From positions 310,001-374,000 of the forward strand of contig BLAL01000298.1 of NCBI GenBank assembly GCA_015698045.1: a stretch of 64,000 nucleotides of DNA. The letters run 5' to 3'. A model generated the notes under the pieces. That model had not been told where the DNA came from. It made no database searches and saw only the letters and a list, made by a program, of their open reading frames with translations. Origin of the DNA: Rhizophagus clarus. Its lineage: Eukaryota; Glomeromycota; Glomeromycetes; Glomerales; Glomeraceae. Positions 1-12,689 of the stretch are shown here, one piece after another; positions within the stretch are counted from its first letter, which is position 1; each line of letters opens with the position of its first letter. The position numbers and the translations under genes are program-made.

Positions 1-2280
1 TTTTTTTAATATTAAAGAAATGTTACTAATGTTTCTTTTTTTATTTTTTTCAAATTGTCAGATTCCTTAGACAAACCAAACTTGAAATGTAAGGAGAAAG
101 ATAGGATATTTTTTGAATATTAAAGAAACAGTTATAACTTTTCTTTATTTATTTTAGGTTGCAATTTTCCTTGTTTCTTTTGATTTTAATGTAATCATGA
201 TTAAGAAAAGTTCAAGCAAACTTTTCTTAAACTTGTATTATAAATGACTGTAACTTTTTTATTAATTTATTGTAATAAAATATGTAATAAAATAATAATT
301 ATACTTTTAAACACTTTACAAAAAATTTATAATTTGATAATGCATTCAACAAATAAGATAATAAAAATTTTTTAATTATATTAAACGAATTAAAATTTCT
401 AACAAAAAAATCTATAAAGAAAGTAAACCCTAAAAAATTTCTTAATACATTATATAATATGAAATCTAACATATTAAAATTTGTATCACATATCAGGTAT
501 CTGATATATATAAGATAGAACTATACCCAATATATATTAAATAATATATAAGTAATAATAGTTTAGATATTAGGGTCTTAGGAATTAGACATATTTTGAA
601 GTGTAATAAATCAGGTACCCAATATGTAAACATACCTGATATTTATCTGATTAGTCGCTGATATATAAGTTCCCAATATAATTAATTTTGATTAGTGTAA
701 AAAAAAAATGATGAAACATTATCTCTGACCCTCCCTACTTTATTTTCAAAAGTCCAGTTATTTTTTACCAGAAACCTTATAAAAAAGAAAATATAAATTA
801 AATTTATTAAAAAAAAAAATAATAATAATAACTTTCTCTCAGTTATTTATCTCAATTTCAAAAGCCCAGTTGTGCTTTTTGTCTGGTAATCCTATAATAA
901 AAAAAATAAATTTATTAAAAAAAAATAAACTTTCTCTTCTTTGGCCCTTCCTTATCTCAATTTCAAAAGCCTAATCATGCTTTTCATTTGACAACCCTAT
1001 AATAAAGAAAAAAAAAATAAATTTATTAAAAAAAAAAATAATGAACTTCTTATTTTCTGATCCTCTTTTATCTCAATTTCAAAAGTCCAGTCATATTTTT
1101 TGTCTAGCAATCCTATAATAAAAAAAATAAATTTATTAAAGAAAAATAATGAATTACTCCTTTTCTGACCTTTTTTTATCTTAATTTCAAAAATCTGGTA
1201 ATACTATTCATTCAGCAATCCTAATAATAAAGAAAAAAAATAAATTTGTTAAAAAAACAATAAACTCCTCTTCTCTGGCCCTTCTTTACCTCAATTTTAA
1301 AAGTTTGGTCATACTTTTTATCTGGCAACCTTACAAAATTAAAAAAAAAATTAGTTGCATTAAATAAAAAAATAACTTTCTTTTCAATTTCAAAAAATTT
1401 GATTATAATTTTCATATAAAAAATCTCTATAAAAAAGAAAAAAAGATCATCAGACAATTTGTACTATATAATCTATCTGATAATTTAATTTACTGTTTGA
1501 ATACGTTTACTGAATTAATTAAATGAAATAAAAAAAACTTTTTCTTTGATAAACTAGCACTAGTTAAAATCAATTCTATCAAATACATATCAGAGACTTA
1601 TATATCAGTGGCTAATCAGATAAATATTAGGTATTTTTACATATCAGATACCTGATTTATTACACTTCAAAATATGCTTAATTACCAAGATTCTAATATT
1701 TAAACTATTGGTTACTGATATGTTATTTAATATATATTGAGCACAGTTTTATCTTATACATATCAGATATCCAATATATGATACAAATTTTAATATGTTA
1801 GATTTTATATTGTATAATGTATTAAGAAATTTTTTTGAGTTATCTTTCTTTATAGATTTTTTTTTTTAGAAATTTTTAATTTGTTTAATGTAGTTAAAAA
1901 ATTTTTATTATCTTATTTGTTAAATGCATTATCAAGTTTATAAATTTTTTGTAAAGTGTTTAAAAGCATAATTATTATTGTTAATATTTTTATTTTATTA
2001 TATATTTTATTACAATAAATTAATAAAAAAACTATAGTTATTTATAATACAAGTTTAAGAAAAGTTTGCTCAAACTTTTCTTAATTATAATCATGTTAAG
2101 ATTAATAAGAATAAGGAAAGCTGCAATTTGAAAAAAAATAAATAAAGAAACATTAATAACATTTCTTTAATATTAAAAAAAATCCTCTCCTCTTTTTAAC
2201 TTACATTTCTAAGTTCAGTTCATTTAAGAAGTTTGGCAACCTAAAAAAAATAAAGAAAAAAATGTTAATAATAATTTTTT
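1..2280. repeat. Giant imperfect inverted repeat (hairpin)
   Basis: Left arm about 1-672 is the reverse complement of right arm about 1596-2280. Two anchors show it: the block at 190-250 (AAGAAAAGTTCAAGCAAAC) pairs with 2041-2100, and the block at 645-670 (GATTAGTCGCTGATATATAAG-like) pairs with 1598-1618. Mismatches and small indels are scattered, so the copies are old. The left arm runs off the window edge and may be longer. No ORF of note lies in the arms or loop. A transcript would fold into a long double-stranded RNA. Likely a foldback or long-TIR non-autonomous DNA transposon, but no target duplication can be seen because the left end is missing. Confidence 0.8.
735..1440. repeat. Tandem array, ~110-bp unit, about 7 copies
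   Basis: Fills the loop of the inverted repeat. The core CTCAATTTCAAAAGCCCAG recurs in diverged form at about 740, 851, 956, 1072, 1181, 1291 and 1382, each followed by CCTATAATAAA-like sequence and an A-rich run. No coding potential is apparent. Confidence 0.75.
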
Positions 2281-2470
2281 AATATTAAAAGAAAATCTTC
2301 CATTTTTTTTAATTTACATTTCTAAGTTCAGTTCATCCAAGAAGGCTGGCAATCTAAAAAAAATAAAGAAAGAAATATTAGTAATGTTTCTTTAATATTA
2401 AAAAAAAATATCCTATCCCTTTTAAATTATATTCTAAGTTCAAAAGTCTGACAATCTAAAAAAAAATAAA
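2138..2470. repeat. Three tandem ~112-bp units beside the hairpin
   Basis: Units begin near 2138, 2250 and 2362. Each carries a TTTCTTTAATATTAAAA-like run, a CATTTCTAAGTTCAGTTCAT-like block (shortened in the third unit) and a final GGCAACCTAAAA-like block. The start of the window (1-165) is the inverted version of the same unit, so this array is the outer part of the right arm. Confidence 0.65.
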
Positions 2471-4779
2471 AAAAATTACAGTTTAAAAAACCATAAAAAT
2501 TGTTTAATTATAATAATCAATGATCATTAAATTTAGATTTGTATATCTATTATCTATGTATCTATATGGATAACAGATTGCAGATACTTATTTTATTATT
2601 TTGGATAGAATCTTTGGATAAATAATTTTGTATGGATAATCTGTAAGTAATCTGCAAATAATCCTTATATCCATAGATAAACAGATATCAATCACTGTGC
2701 ATGTAACCCTCTAATTTGCTTTATTATAGTTAATATAATAAAATTTTTGGCACAGCATTTTCTTTTAACATATAACGCATATGTAAAGTTTTTTAATCAA
2801 CCAAAATTTATTTAATTGGTTAAATTAACGATTTTTGAATTTATAATTCTAGCCAAAATTTTCTTAATTCTAGCCAAAATCGTAATTCCAGCCTAAATTT
2901 GGTTAAAATTGAAAATTTCAGGCCAAATATAACACTTCATTTATACAAAATACTGTAACTCTCAAACTAAATATGGAAAATAAAACTTCTAAATGGCTTC
3001 TAAGTGTTTATTAAAAAATTTCTTCAAATACATTTTGTTTTTTAAGTTGGATCTTAGTTAGAAGTTGATGTATTTTTTTCATTAAAAATAAAAAATTAAT
3101 GCAAAAAACTTGTTATTTATCAACTATAACAAATATTATAAAAATTTAAATTAAAATAGAAAATATTTTATATCATTATATAACAGGTAAAAAATTAAAA
3201 TGCATAAATCTAAATAATTTTTTAATACAATAAATATAATTTAAATTTATCAAAGAAAATTTTTTTGCTTTTTATTTTATTTATATAATTAAATTGTAAA
3301 ATTTCTTTATTATTTTAGTAGTTTTAACTGTAAAATAAACTACCCATTAATTTCAAGAACAATTAAATATTAAAAAATATTTTTTTTACAATAAAAATCT
3401 AATATTTAAATATGATTGGACAGAAATAAATTGGTTAAAAACAATGAAAATTTTGTATTATTTTTTGGTTAAAAATAAATATATTACTCAAAAATGAGCT
3501 TAATAACGTTATTCTCCTCTTGTTTACTAATAATAAATAAAAATTTATCATTATTTTATATTAATAAACAGAAAAATATTAATAGATTCAATAATAACTA
3601 AAAATCTAGTTGGATAACTAACACTATTACCTTAATAAAAGTTGTATCTTTTGTAAATTTATGGCTAAAAATGAGATATTTATTATTAGTTAAAAAATTT
3701 TTTTTAAAATTTTATAACACAAAAATCTTTTTTTTTTCCAAAAAAACAGTTTTTTTATATTTATACAAAAACTAATTGAAAAACTGCCCTTATAACCTTA
3801 GAAAATCTTTCTCCTCATGCAAAATTACATATATTTTACTATTAACATTATGTATTTGTCCATACTTTTATAAAGATCTCAAAAAATAGTAGTTTTTAAA
3901 CATAAATTTCACATATATGCAAAGAAAAAAAAATAATTGTAAAAATGGAAAATTAGTTTTAAAAACTGATAAAGCACATGATAATCTATGATATTACTTA
4001 GTTTATATAGGAGTTGCATATTAAAATTGATGATTAATCATAAAATGAAGTAACTCGATTATAATTACACAAATTTTTTTTAATATAAAAATGATCTACA
4101 TGTTACATGCGCGGTGATTGATATGTGGATAATCTATTATATTCATGAATAATCTAAAATATTTTTTTTATATAAACACAATATTTCTCATTTATTTTTT
4201 TTATTAATTTATTTTTATGTTTAAATTTTATTCTTTAAACTGATAAACATTTAGAAAAGTTTTGTTTTTTTTGGTTTTTTTTTATAATTTAAATTTCAGA
4301 AAGATTAAAAGAAACAAGACGAATAAATTATTGAAGGCTGTTTTGAGTTTTTTTTACTTTTTTAAATTTTAATTTTTATTCTCATTATTGCTTTGTCCTT
4401 AGTTTCATTACTAAACAATCTTTTTTTTTTTTATTGATTTCAGATAGGTTTAACATTTTATTAGCCTATTTATAGAAGAAATAAAAGGTAGGTTGGTTTT
4501 TTTTTTTACTTTTTTTTTTATTTTTATTATTGTTTTGTTTGCTATTTCATCCTTATTACATTTACTAACTGAACTCTCTTTGTCTTCTTAGTTTTAAATA
4601 GATAGATCTATTAAGAGATATGAGTAGGTTAGTAGTTTTTATTTTATAATTTTACCATTGCTGTTTTGTCCTTATAATCAATCTTTATTCTTTAGATTTT
4701 AATGATACATCTCAGAAAGGTATATTTTATTTGTTTCCATTTGATTTCTTCATCTTACCCCTATAAAAATTATGTATAC
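2471..4779. other. AT-rich non-coding stretch
   Basis: No supportable gene on either strand. A diverged GGATAA-rich patch (2540-2700, with another copy near 4110-4150) suggests an eroded repeat, and the phrase TTCTAGCCAAAAT recurs near 2845-2935. Nothing else recognisable. Confidence 0.5.
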
Positions 4780-5215
4780 TATTTGTATGCTGTATATTTG
4801 CATCTTTGATACTGTTTGCAATTTTGTATACTGCATATCAGTATTAAATATACTATTTGCAAAATATTAATAATAAAAAATGTAATAAAGTATACAGTGA
4901 ATATACTGTATGATATGGTATTTTAAATTCATACATTTATAACATATACTGTATAAATATATTTCTACTGTATATCAGTATGTTGTATACTGTTCGTAAA
5001 ATATGGATATGGTATATTAAATTCATATGTTTATAATGTAATATTTATTTCTACTGTAGATATAGTATATTAAATCATATGTTTATGATATATTCTAATG
5101 AATACAGTATATTTAATATATATGTTTATTAACATATTATTTTTTATTATAGATATGATATAAAATTTATACATTTATAATGTACTGTATAAATATATTT
5201 TTAAATATAAATGTA
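4780..5215. repeat. Degenerate tandem repeat of TATA/GTATAC-rich units
   Basis: Blocks of the type ATATGGTATATTAAATTCAT followed by ATGTTTATAATGTA recur with a period of roughly 75 bp. Non-coding and very AT-rich. Confidence 0.5.
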
Positions 5216-5639
5216 ATATTTAAAATTACTTACAAGATTATCATCATAATATACAGCTTTTAACAATGAAAATTTATTATGCATCAAAGTAATTTGCAAG
5301 GAGCATTGATTATTAAGTACACACCTAATAGTTTGAACTGAATTCTAGCTAAATCCTACAAAATAATAGAAACATTATAAAACTAGATAAAAATAATCAA
5401 AACAAGTTTCAGAAATTTACCAGTACTGAATCTTCATAAGATAAAGAAAAATGATAATAAAAAAATGTTTTTTAGTAAAAAAAAAAATATTTAAAAAAAA
5501 TTAAGTTTTGTAATAATGCACACAAAACTTAGCTTTTTTTATTTTTTCTATATATTCAAAATCTAAAAAAACTAAAAAAAAATCATTCTGTAATATTTAC
5601 AAAACTTAATTACTTTGGAAATCCATGAATGTCAAATGA

Positions 5640-5965
5640 AAAGTATAGAAAAATAAACAAAATTCAGTTTTAAAAACCTAAAAAAACTGAAAATAATTTT
5701 TTTTAAAAAAAAAGAAATGGATAAATTCAATTCAAAAGAACTGAAATTAAATTTTTTTTTAAAAAAATTTGGTTTATAAAACTGAAAAGAAACATTTAAA
5801 AATTTTTTTTCAAAGAAAATAGATAAAATTCAGTTTAAAAACTGAAAATAATTTATATCTAAAAAATTTTTTCTAAGTAAATAGATAAAATTCAGTTTAA
5901 AAACTAAAAATGATTTTTTTTTAAAAAAAAATAAAATCAGTTTATAAAACTGAAAAAAAAGATGA
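5640..5965. repeat. Tandem ~60-bp units with CAGTTTAAAAACTGA core
   Basis: The near-palindromic core ATTCAGTTTAAAAACTGAAA recurs at about 5662, 5828, 5889 and 5935, with weaker copies at 5727 and 5769, separated by long T/A runs. Each unit can form a small hairpin. No coding potential. Confidence 0.6.
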
Positions 5966-6318
5966 AAAAATAAAATGATCATTATCACTGATCAATCAAT
6001 TTTTTTTTAATTATTTTTTTCAATTTTTTAAAACTAAAAATTTTCTTGGTTTATTTACTTTTAGTTGTTTAGACCAAAACTTTCTTAGTTTTTTTAACCT
6101 GAAGTTTGTATTTTTTTTAAAAAAATTTTTAGTTTTTTAATCCAAAATTTTATTAAATTTATTTTTAAATTAATCTTTTTATTTATTACTTTTTAGTTTT
6201 TTTATACAAATTTTATTTTATTTTTTTTTAAAATTTATTTTTTTAATTTTTTAATTTTATATCTGTTATTATTTTATTATATTTTTTTTTCAGAATTTCT
6301 CTTTTCTTTTTTTGTAAA

Positions 6319-6840
6319 ATGCCAAATGCTAGACTAGATGAACCAGACAGATAAATGGGATTTGCTTGATAATTAAGAGACATTCTTTCTCTTGTAGGAA
6401 CATTATCCTAGGATTTAGACAAATAGGATTTTATGTTGACAAAGTAAAAGGAAGGGTGTTTTTTAATTTGTTTTTAAGGAGCATTTTCTAACATTTTTTC
6501 TTTTTTTGTAAAGATATCAGACTCTTGGAATTGAATGAACTGGATTCTGTTAAGCTAACATCTTTAGCCAGTTTCTTAAATATGGATTTTGATAAGAGTG
6601 GAGGAGTATTAATAAAATCTGGTAAGTAATAAAAACAGTTTTTTCAGTTTTTTTTTTATTTTAACAGGTTTGTTTTTTTTTATTTTTCAGGTGGTCTTTT
6701 TAGATTTCTTTGAAAAATGCTATACAGTTAGCTAAAAAGTTGATAATAGGTATACAATTGGGACAGTTTTTTTAGATAAGTTTAAAGCATAGAAATTTGG
6801 TGAGAGTCAAAATAATCTTTCTAGATCATTATACCTTTAT
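6319..6840 (+). pseudogene. Decayed multi-exon gene, family unknown
   Basis: An ATG at 6319 opens a frame reading MPNARLDEPDR that stays legible for about 40 codons through several TAA/TAG/TGA stops. A second coding-like segment lies at about 6513-6621, reading ...LNELDSVKLTSLASFLNM, and ends at a GGTAAGT donor. A third begins after the TTTTTCAG acceptor at 6690 and has one TAG near its start. The exon-intron structure is plausible, but the stops make a functional product unlikely. I do not recognise the family. Confidence 0.4.
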
Positions 6841-7381
6841 TATTTTTATAGTTATTAACATCTTTCTTTCTTTTTAGATTTTGTTTTTATTTCACTCATA
6901 AAAGTTAGATTGGTATTCAGTTGTTCTTTTATTTCTATTCCTTTCTAGTTTTTTTACTAATTTTTGTCTTTTCTTTCTTTGTAGATTTCATCTTGCCTTA
7001 GATTTAGATTGGATGTAATAGTAAGTTTCAAAACTCAAAGTTTCAAAACTGATTTTTTATAATTAAAGATACATACTAATTTTTTCTTTAATTTTGTAAA
7101 TCAGTTTTGGATTTAAATATTTGGATAGTAAGTGTTATACATTTTTTCATGACTTGCTAATGTATAAATTATTTTTTTTTTACTAATATAGATCAAAAGC
7201 TGCCAATTCAGGAATCATTTAGGTTATCCTATAAGGGCCTAGATGATTCCCAATTTTTTTTAATTTATTTTATCAGGATACCTGATTAGTAACTTTAAAA
7301 TGACGTAAATCAGGTATATTTAAGTTATTAATAGGATATCAATAGAGTATCTATCTGGATATCAATTGGGTTGACCTATTA

Positions 7382-8779
7382 GGATCCTGAACAATATATA
7401 TATAGGTCACATTAAAATCCAAATTGTTTACTATGATCAATAAGCAAATTATTTTAAACTCTGCTAAGCAAAATTTTATTATAACATTAAAAATTTTATA
7501 TTGCTAAGCAACTCATTTTATGGCATATATAAAAACTTTTATAAATAACTTATAAATTTATATTTATAGTACAATTTATTATAAAAATTAAAATACAAAT
7601 AAATTTTAATGTGATAAATAACTTAATTTAAATGCCCAAAATATTAAAAATTTAAAAATTAATACTGTTATAGGGATACTAACCTTTCAATAAATATTAT
7701 ATCTAGAGTTATAAAAAATAAAGCACAATTATTTTCAACCGTTCTGAACAACTTACTTAAACACAAGAAGTTGATTTCATTTAACCAAAAATAGTAAAAT
7801 TACACTTTAAAATTAAAAATCAAATAAATGATAAATAATTGAAAGTACAAAACTTGGTCGCATTTCATGAATATTAATCTAAACATCCTAAAATATTTAT
7901 TATAAGTAGATTCGACCCTGCTGAACAACTTTACTTAAGCAAAAAAAGATAATTTCATTTGACCAAAGTAGTGAAATCACACTCTGAAGTTGCAAAATAA
8001 ATTTTTACAAAAAAATTGATAATACAAAAATAGCCAATACTCCATAAATATTATGCCAATCATTATAAAAATTAATATGCAAGTAGATTCAATCCCGCTG
8101 AATAAGTTTACTTAAGTGAAAAAAAGTGATTTCATTTGACCAAAGTGATGTAATTACATCCTGAAATTAAAAGAGAGAAAAAAAAATTTTGGAATTAGTA
8201 CTGTTTGAAAATACAAATTTCTTCATAAATATTATACCTAGTCTTAAGAAAATTAATATCTAAGTACTTTTGGCATTGCTAAACAGCTTTACTTAAATAT
8301 AAAAAGTGATTTTATTAAACTAAAATTTATTTTACATATAGTTAAATTTAGTAAACAAAAAACAAGAATAAGAGAATATTATTATAAAAAATGTATTTTT
8401 TTATAAATATAATATTTAATTTTATGAAAACTAAAGTGTATAAAATCAATAATATATTGAAAAAAGAAAATATCTTTTTAAAAAAATTTTTAAAAGTACA
8501 AGTGAAATTAAAATTTTTTCTTTTTTTTTGGTTAGTTAATCTTACGCAGTGAAATTAAAATTTTTTCTTATATAATATATATGTAGTATGAAAATTACCT
8601 CTTGCTACACAAAATCTATATATAACTTTACCAATTTTAACTTCCTATTACGCATCTATAATTACGATTTTTTTTATATTTTGCTTTCTAATAAGCAAAA
8701 TTCTATATGACTTAAAAAAAATTTTATATAATAAATAAGCAAATTTTTTTGTTATCTATATATATATTGTTTGGAATGC
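7382..8779 (+). mobile_element. 1.4-kb non-autonomous TIR element with 10-bp target duplication (Mutator-like size)
   Basis: Left end GGATCCTGAACAATATATAT; right end reads TATATATTGTTTGGAATGC, its imperfect inverse. The element is flanked by the perfect direct repeat TGACCTATTA at 7372-7381 and 8780-8789. Target duplications of 8-11 bp are typical of Mutator-like elements. It has no ORF, so it depends on a transposase elsewhere. A related copy lies in reverse orientation at 47392-48552. Confidence 0.75.
7735..8320. repeat. Four ~180-bp tandem units inside the TIR element
   Basis: The phrase GCTGAACAACTTTACTTAAG followed by TGATTTCATTTGACCAAA recurs at about 7740, 7917, 8096 and 8278. The related element at 47.4-48.5 kb carries the same units inverted, so they belong to the element family. 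Confidence 0.7.
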
Positions 8780-9159
8780 TGACCTATTATTATCCAGTTT
8801 TTTTTTATTTACTTGACTGAAATGACCTATTGATATCCATTTTTCTTATTTTCTAGCTTACTGATTGATGCCATTTTTGCTAATTGTATTAATTTATATA
8901 TATGATTTACCAAAATGTAATTAATAGGTTATGTCCAATTGCAAACAAAATATTGTATAGACTTTCAATTGATTTTTAATTGATCAGGAAATTTTTTAGG
9001 TTAAATAGTATAATATTATTTATTGTTAAATTACTTTATTGTTAAATGTGGCTTTATAATAATTAATAAAATACAATCAGTTTGAAATTTATGCTAAATT
9101 TATACTAAATTTTATAATAAAATTTTTGAAGTTTAAAACTTGCAATCCAAAGTCTAATT

Positions 9160-10600
9160 GAAACTGGAATCTATAAGAAGACAAAAAATGTTAGTGATTG
9201 TTTTTTTTAAAAAATAAAATAGAATAAAATTTTGAAGTATATTCAAAACTTACTACAAAAAATCTAAAATTAAATACAACTACAAAAGAAACAAAAAAAC
9301 ATTAATTTTAATATTTCTAATCAATCAAATTAAAAGAAAAAATCCTTTTTGTTACACTCCATTATAAAACTTACATTCTAAGTATTCCCAGTACATCCAA
9401 GCCTAAAATCCAAAAAAAAGAAATAAGAAAAACATTAATAAACATTTTTAATTAAATAAAAATTAAAAAAAATTTTGTGAAACTTACAAAATTTACCCAT
9501 TTCAAAGATAAAAATAAAGAGTAAAATCAAACTTTTCACATCCAGAATTATTTAAAAAAATATATCGTCAAAAATCTGTTTCAAACTGTCTAAAAAAAAG
9601 GAAGAAACAAAATATTAGGAAACGTTTCATCAAAAAGATCCATATTTCAAAACTCACTTTGAAATTCTGATATCCAAGTTGGAGCTGATTTCCTACAATA
9701 AAAAAAAAGTTTGAAATTTTTTTTCAGAAGAAAGTTTATAAAACAAGCTTTAATCTGATATCTAACTTTAAAACTGGTTTTCTATAAAATAAATAAATAA
9801 ATTAAATAAAAAAATGTTAATATAACATTTTTTAAAGAAAGTTTTTAAACCATTTTTGAAAACTTACTGGCGCCTTGTTCATAATCTAAAATTGAATACC
9901 AAGATCTTATAATTGATCATTCTTATTTTTTTGGAGGTCAATGTTAATTCACAGACTTTTGCTTGATTTATAGCATCGGTCAATGTTTGGTCTTCAAATA
10001 GTTTACTGCTGTATACAACTCTGGCAATAATCCTGATATAAACTTCTGCACTTACACATTATCAGAGTAGGTAAACACTAGTATATTAATTTGTTAATAT
10101 AACTCTCGTATAATATTTTTTTACATTTAAATGCGTCTGTAATATTCTATTTAAGCAGGTGTATTTTACTGCAATTTTTCCTGTCAAGTACCCCTTAAAT
10201 AAATAAATAAAAGTTTTTTTAAGAATAAGTTTTGAAATGAAGCTTCAAAACTTAACTGGAATATCGGTATGCCAATTTCTCTACAAAAACAAATGAGTTT
10301 AAAGATTTTTAAAATATTATCACCTGGAAAACAGTATCTGAATTGAAGCCAAATTCTCTACAAAAAAAGATAAAAAAAAATGTTGGATGTTTTTTTCAAT
10401 ATAGTTTCAAAATAGATGTTTTTTTTTAATATTTTTGAAAGTTAACTGGAATGTTAAAAATAACATTTTTTTTCAAAAGTTTTCAATTTTTTTTATCAAA
10501 AAAATATCTGAATGCTAGTATTAATTAAGAGTTATACTAATAAAATTCCCACCAAGCTTCTGACACGTCATCCAAAAATTGCTTCTTGTATCATTTTCAA
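9160..10600. repeat. Degenerate ~100-bp repeat array related to the 51-52 kb array
   Basis: Units consist of a phrase like AACTTACATTCTAAG or AAACTTACTGG, then a TCCAA/ATCCAAG block, then AAAAAAGAAAGAAA and a TTAATAAC-like block. The same arrangement recurs at 51.0-52.4 kb inside a CACTA-ended element, so this is probably a more eroded relative. No genes seen. Confidence 0.45.
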
Positions 10601-10611
10601 AAGGCATTGAT

Positions 10612-10770
10612 TTAAAAAGAGAAAAAAAGGTAAAAGAAAGGTGAAAGAAAGAAAGGTAGAGAAAAGGTCGAAAGAAGATAATGTGAAAGGATGAAAGGGA
10701 AAGGAAAAGGGAAATAAGAAAGAAAGAAATAGGAAAGTGAGAAGGAGAAGAGGGGAAGAAGAAGAATTAA
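10612..10770. repeat. Purine-only tract (GA-rich on + strand)
   Basis: About 160 bp almost entirely A and G on the + strand, made of GGAAAGG, GAAAGAAAGG and GAAGGAG words. The minus-strand ORF here is a compositional artefact of F/S/L/P codons. Similar tracts lie at 51655-51800 and 52480-52665. Confidence 0.6.
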
Positions 10771-10909
10771 AAAAATTAAAAAAAAAACTTGAGCTTTATA
10801 GTAAATAATCAAATTACAGATCATCATTATACCATATCAGGATTCATGAATAATAATAGATTAGTAAGTAATCAATAAGTCAATATTATACTGGGTAATA
10901 GATAAAGAA

Positions 10910-11200
10910 AAAAATTTTTTTTTCAATACTATACTGGGATGGGCAAACAGAGAAAAAAAAAATCAACTTTTTTTCTTAATATCTTTTACTAAAATGAGCA
11001 AACAGAGAAAAAAAAATTAAACTTTTTTTTCTCAATACAATACCAGAATATTTAAACAGAGAAAAAAATTAGCATTTTTTTTTCTCAATACCATAATATC
11101 AGAATAAGTAAACAAAAAAAGAAAAATTATTCAATATTATGCCAGAATGTACAAATAGACAAAAAAATTCTTAGTACCAGAATCTGCAAATAAAGAAAAT
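10910..11200. repeat. Tandem ~60-bp units, about 5 copies
   Basis: Each unit reads approximately CTCAATACTATACCAGAAT, then GAGCAAACAGAGAAAAAAA. Copies occur near 10920, 10975, 11032, 11085 and 11130. Non-coding. Confidence 0.65.
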
Positions 11201-12680
11201 TAATGCAAGATCTGATATATTTTTTTTTATTAATGTCAGATTGTCAAATCTAAGATAAAAAAAAAATTTATTTCTTAAAAAAAAAAAAAAAATCTTTTTA
11301 GAACAAATAAAAAAATTATATAATTTTTTTTTTTTTTAGAAAAATAAGTTTAAAAGTTTTAAACTTCATAAAATAAATACTTTAGTATGATACGCATCAT
11401 GTTTCATATATAATTAATCAACAAAAAAAAGTTAATTTTTAACAGTACAGTTTATTGATATACTGTGTCAAACATATTAAACTAATAATAAAAATAATAT
11501 AACATGGATTAGTTAATAGCCATCAATCGGTATATTCTGATTGAATTCAGTTTTACGAGTAGTAATAATTATATATCAAATTGAATGATGACTATTGAAT
11601 TATTACCTACTTTATTCAAAATATGATCAATTTGACTAACCTAAATTTTTATATAGTTGTCAATCAGGCATATGCCTTATTGATTACTAAATTTTGGTTA
11701 ACCTATTAGTCTAATAGTTATTAATAGGACATATGCCTGATTTATTAGCTTTCGACCTGTGTAAAAAACTATATTATTAATTATTATGTTATTGATCATC
11801 ACTATTTAATAAATACCAATAGTTATTTGCGATTATTAATTTTGTATTTGCATGATTAAATCAAATTTTAAGTAATTGAAGTTGTATTTAAAATTATATT
11901 CAATTTGTGTTGATAATCTTGGTAAAAATTTGTTGATTTCAGTCAAATTTTGTTAAATGTGTTGAATGTATGTTGAATGTATGTTGAATGTGTGTTAAAT
12001 TGTTGAATGTGTGTTAGTAATTTGATGATTACAAATGTGCATAATTTTAAAAAATGTACATATATAAATATAAAAAATGCGATTTAATTACTAATTATAT
12101 AGTATAAGATTATGATTGGATAAATATCACGTGATTGCTGATTATTTGTTATTATTTTGCGTACATAAATAAGATTGAAAAATAGTTTTTTCTTTTATCC
12201 TATTTTTTTTATTCATTATTTTTTTCTTTTATTTAAGTTATTATTTAAATATTACATATATTTATTTTTATTTTATTATAAAGAAAATTTTATTAAACAA
12301 AAAGTTGTTTTAATAGAAATACTTTATACAAAAAAATAAAATATTTGGCGTTCACGTAATTTTTTACCTATAAATATAATTAATTTTATCTGATTATTAT
12401 TCCTTTTATTATCTTTTTAAAATAATGAAACATGTTTGTATAATTTAATAAACTAAGTACAGATGTTTTGTTTTCTTTATTTTTTGGTCTTTATTATTTA
12501 TATTAATTGTATTATTTTTTTTATTACTACTAATTTTATTTTCTTTTATCATTACTATTATCAGTCCTATAATAATTAAATAAAATAAATAATTTTTTAA
12601 TATATAAATATATAATTCTATTCTGCTTTAACTTATAAATAAATTTTATTTTGTGTATGAGGTGTAAGTTAGAGATTATA
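11201..12680. other. AT-rich non-coding stretch with small inverted and GTTGAATGT repeats
   Basis: No gene seen. A CAGGCATATGCCT block near 11668 is mirrored near 11730, and TGTTGAATGTATGTTGAATG repeats tandemly at 11960-12012. The rest is low-complexity AT DNA. Confidence 0.5.
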
Positions 12681-12689
12681 TATGTCTTT

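Noticed and set aside
10070..10090. A CACTAG sequence that could be the end of a second CACTA element
   Set aside because: No matching inverted CTAGTG end with the same adjoining bases was found in the surrounding 5 kb.
10612..10827. Minus-strand F/S/L/P-rich ORF (also at 51609-51818 and 52474-52665)
   Set aside because: These are direct translations of purine-only tracts and carry no protein signal.
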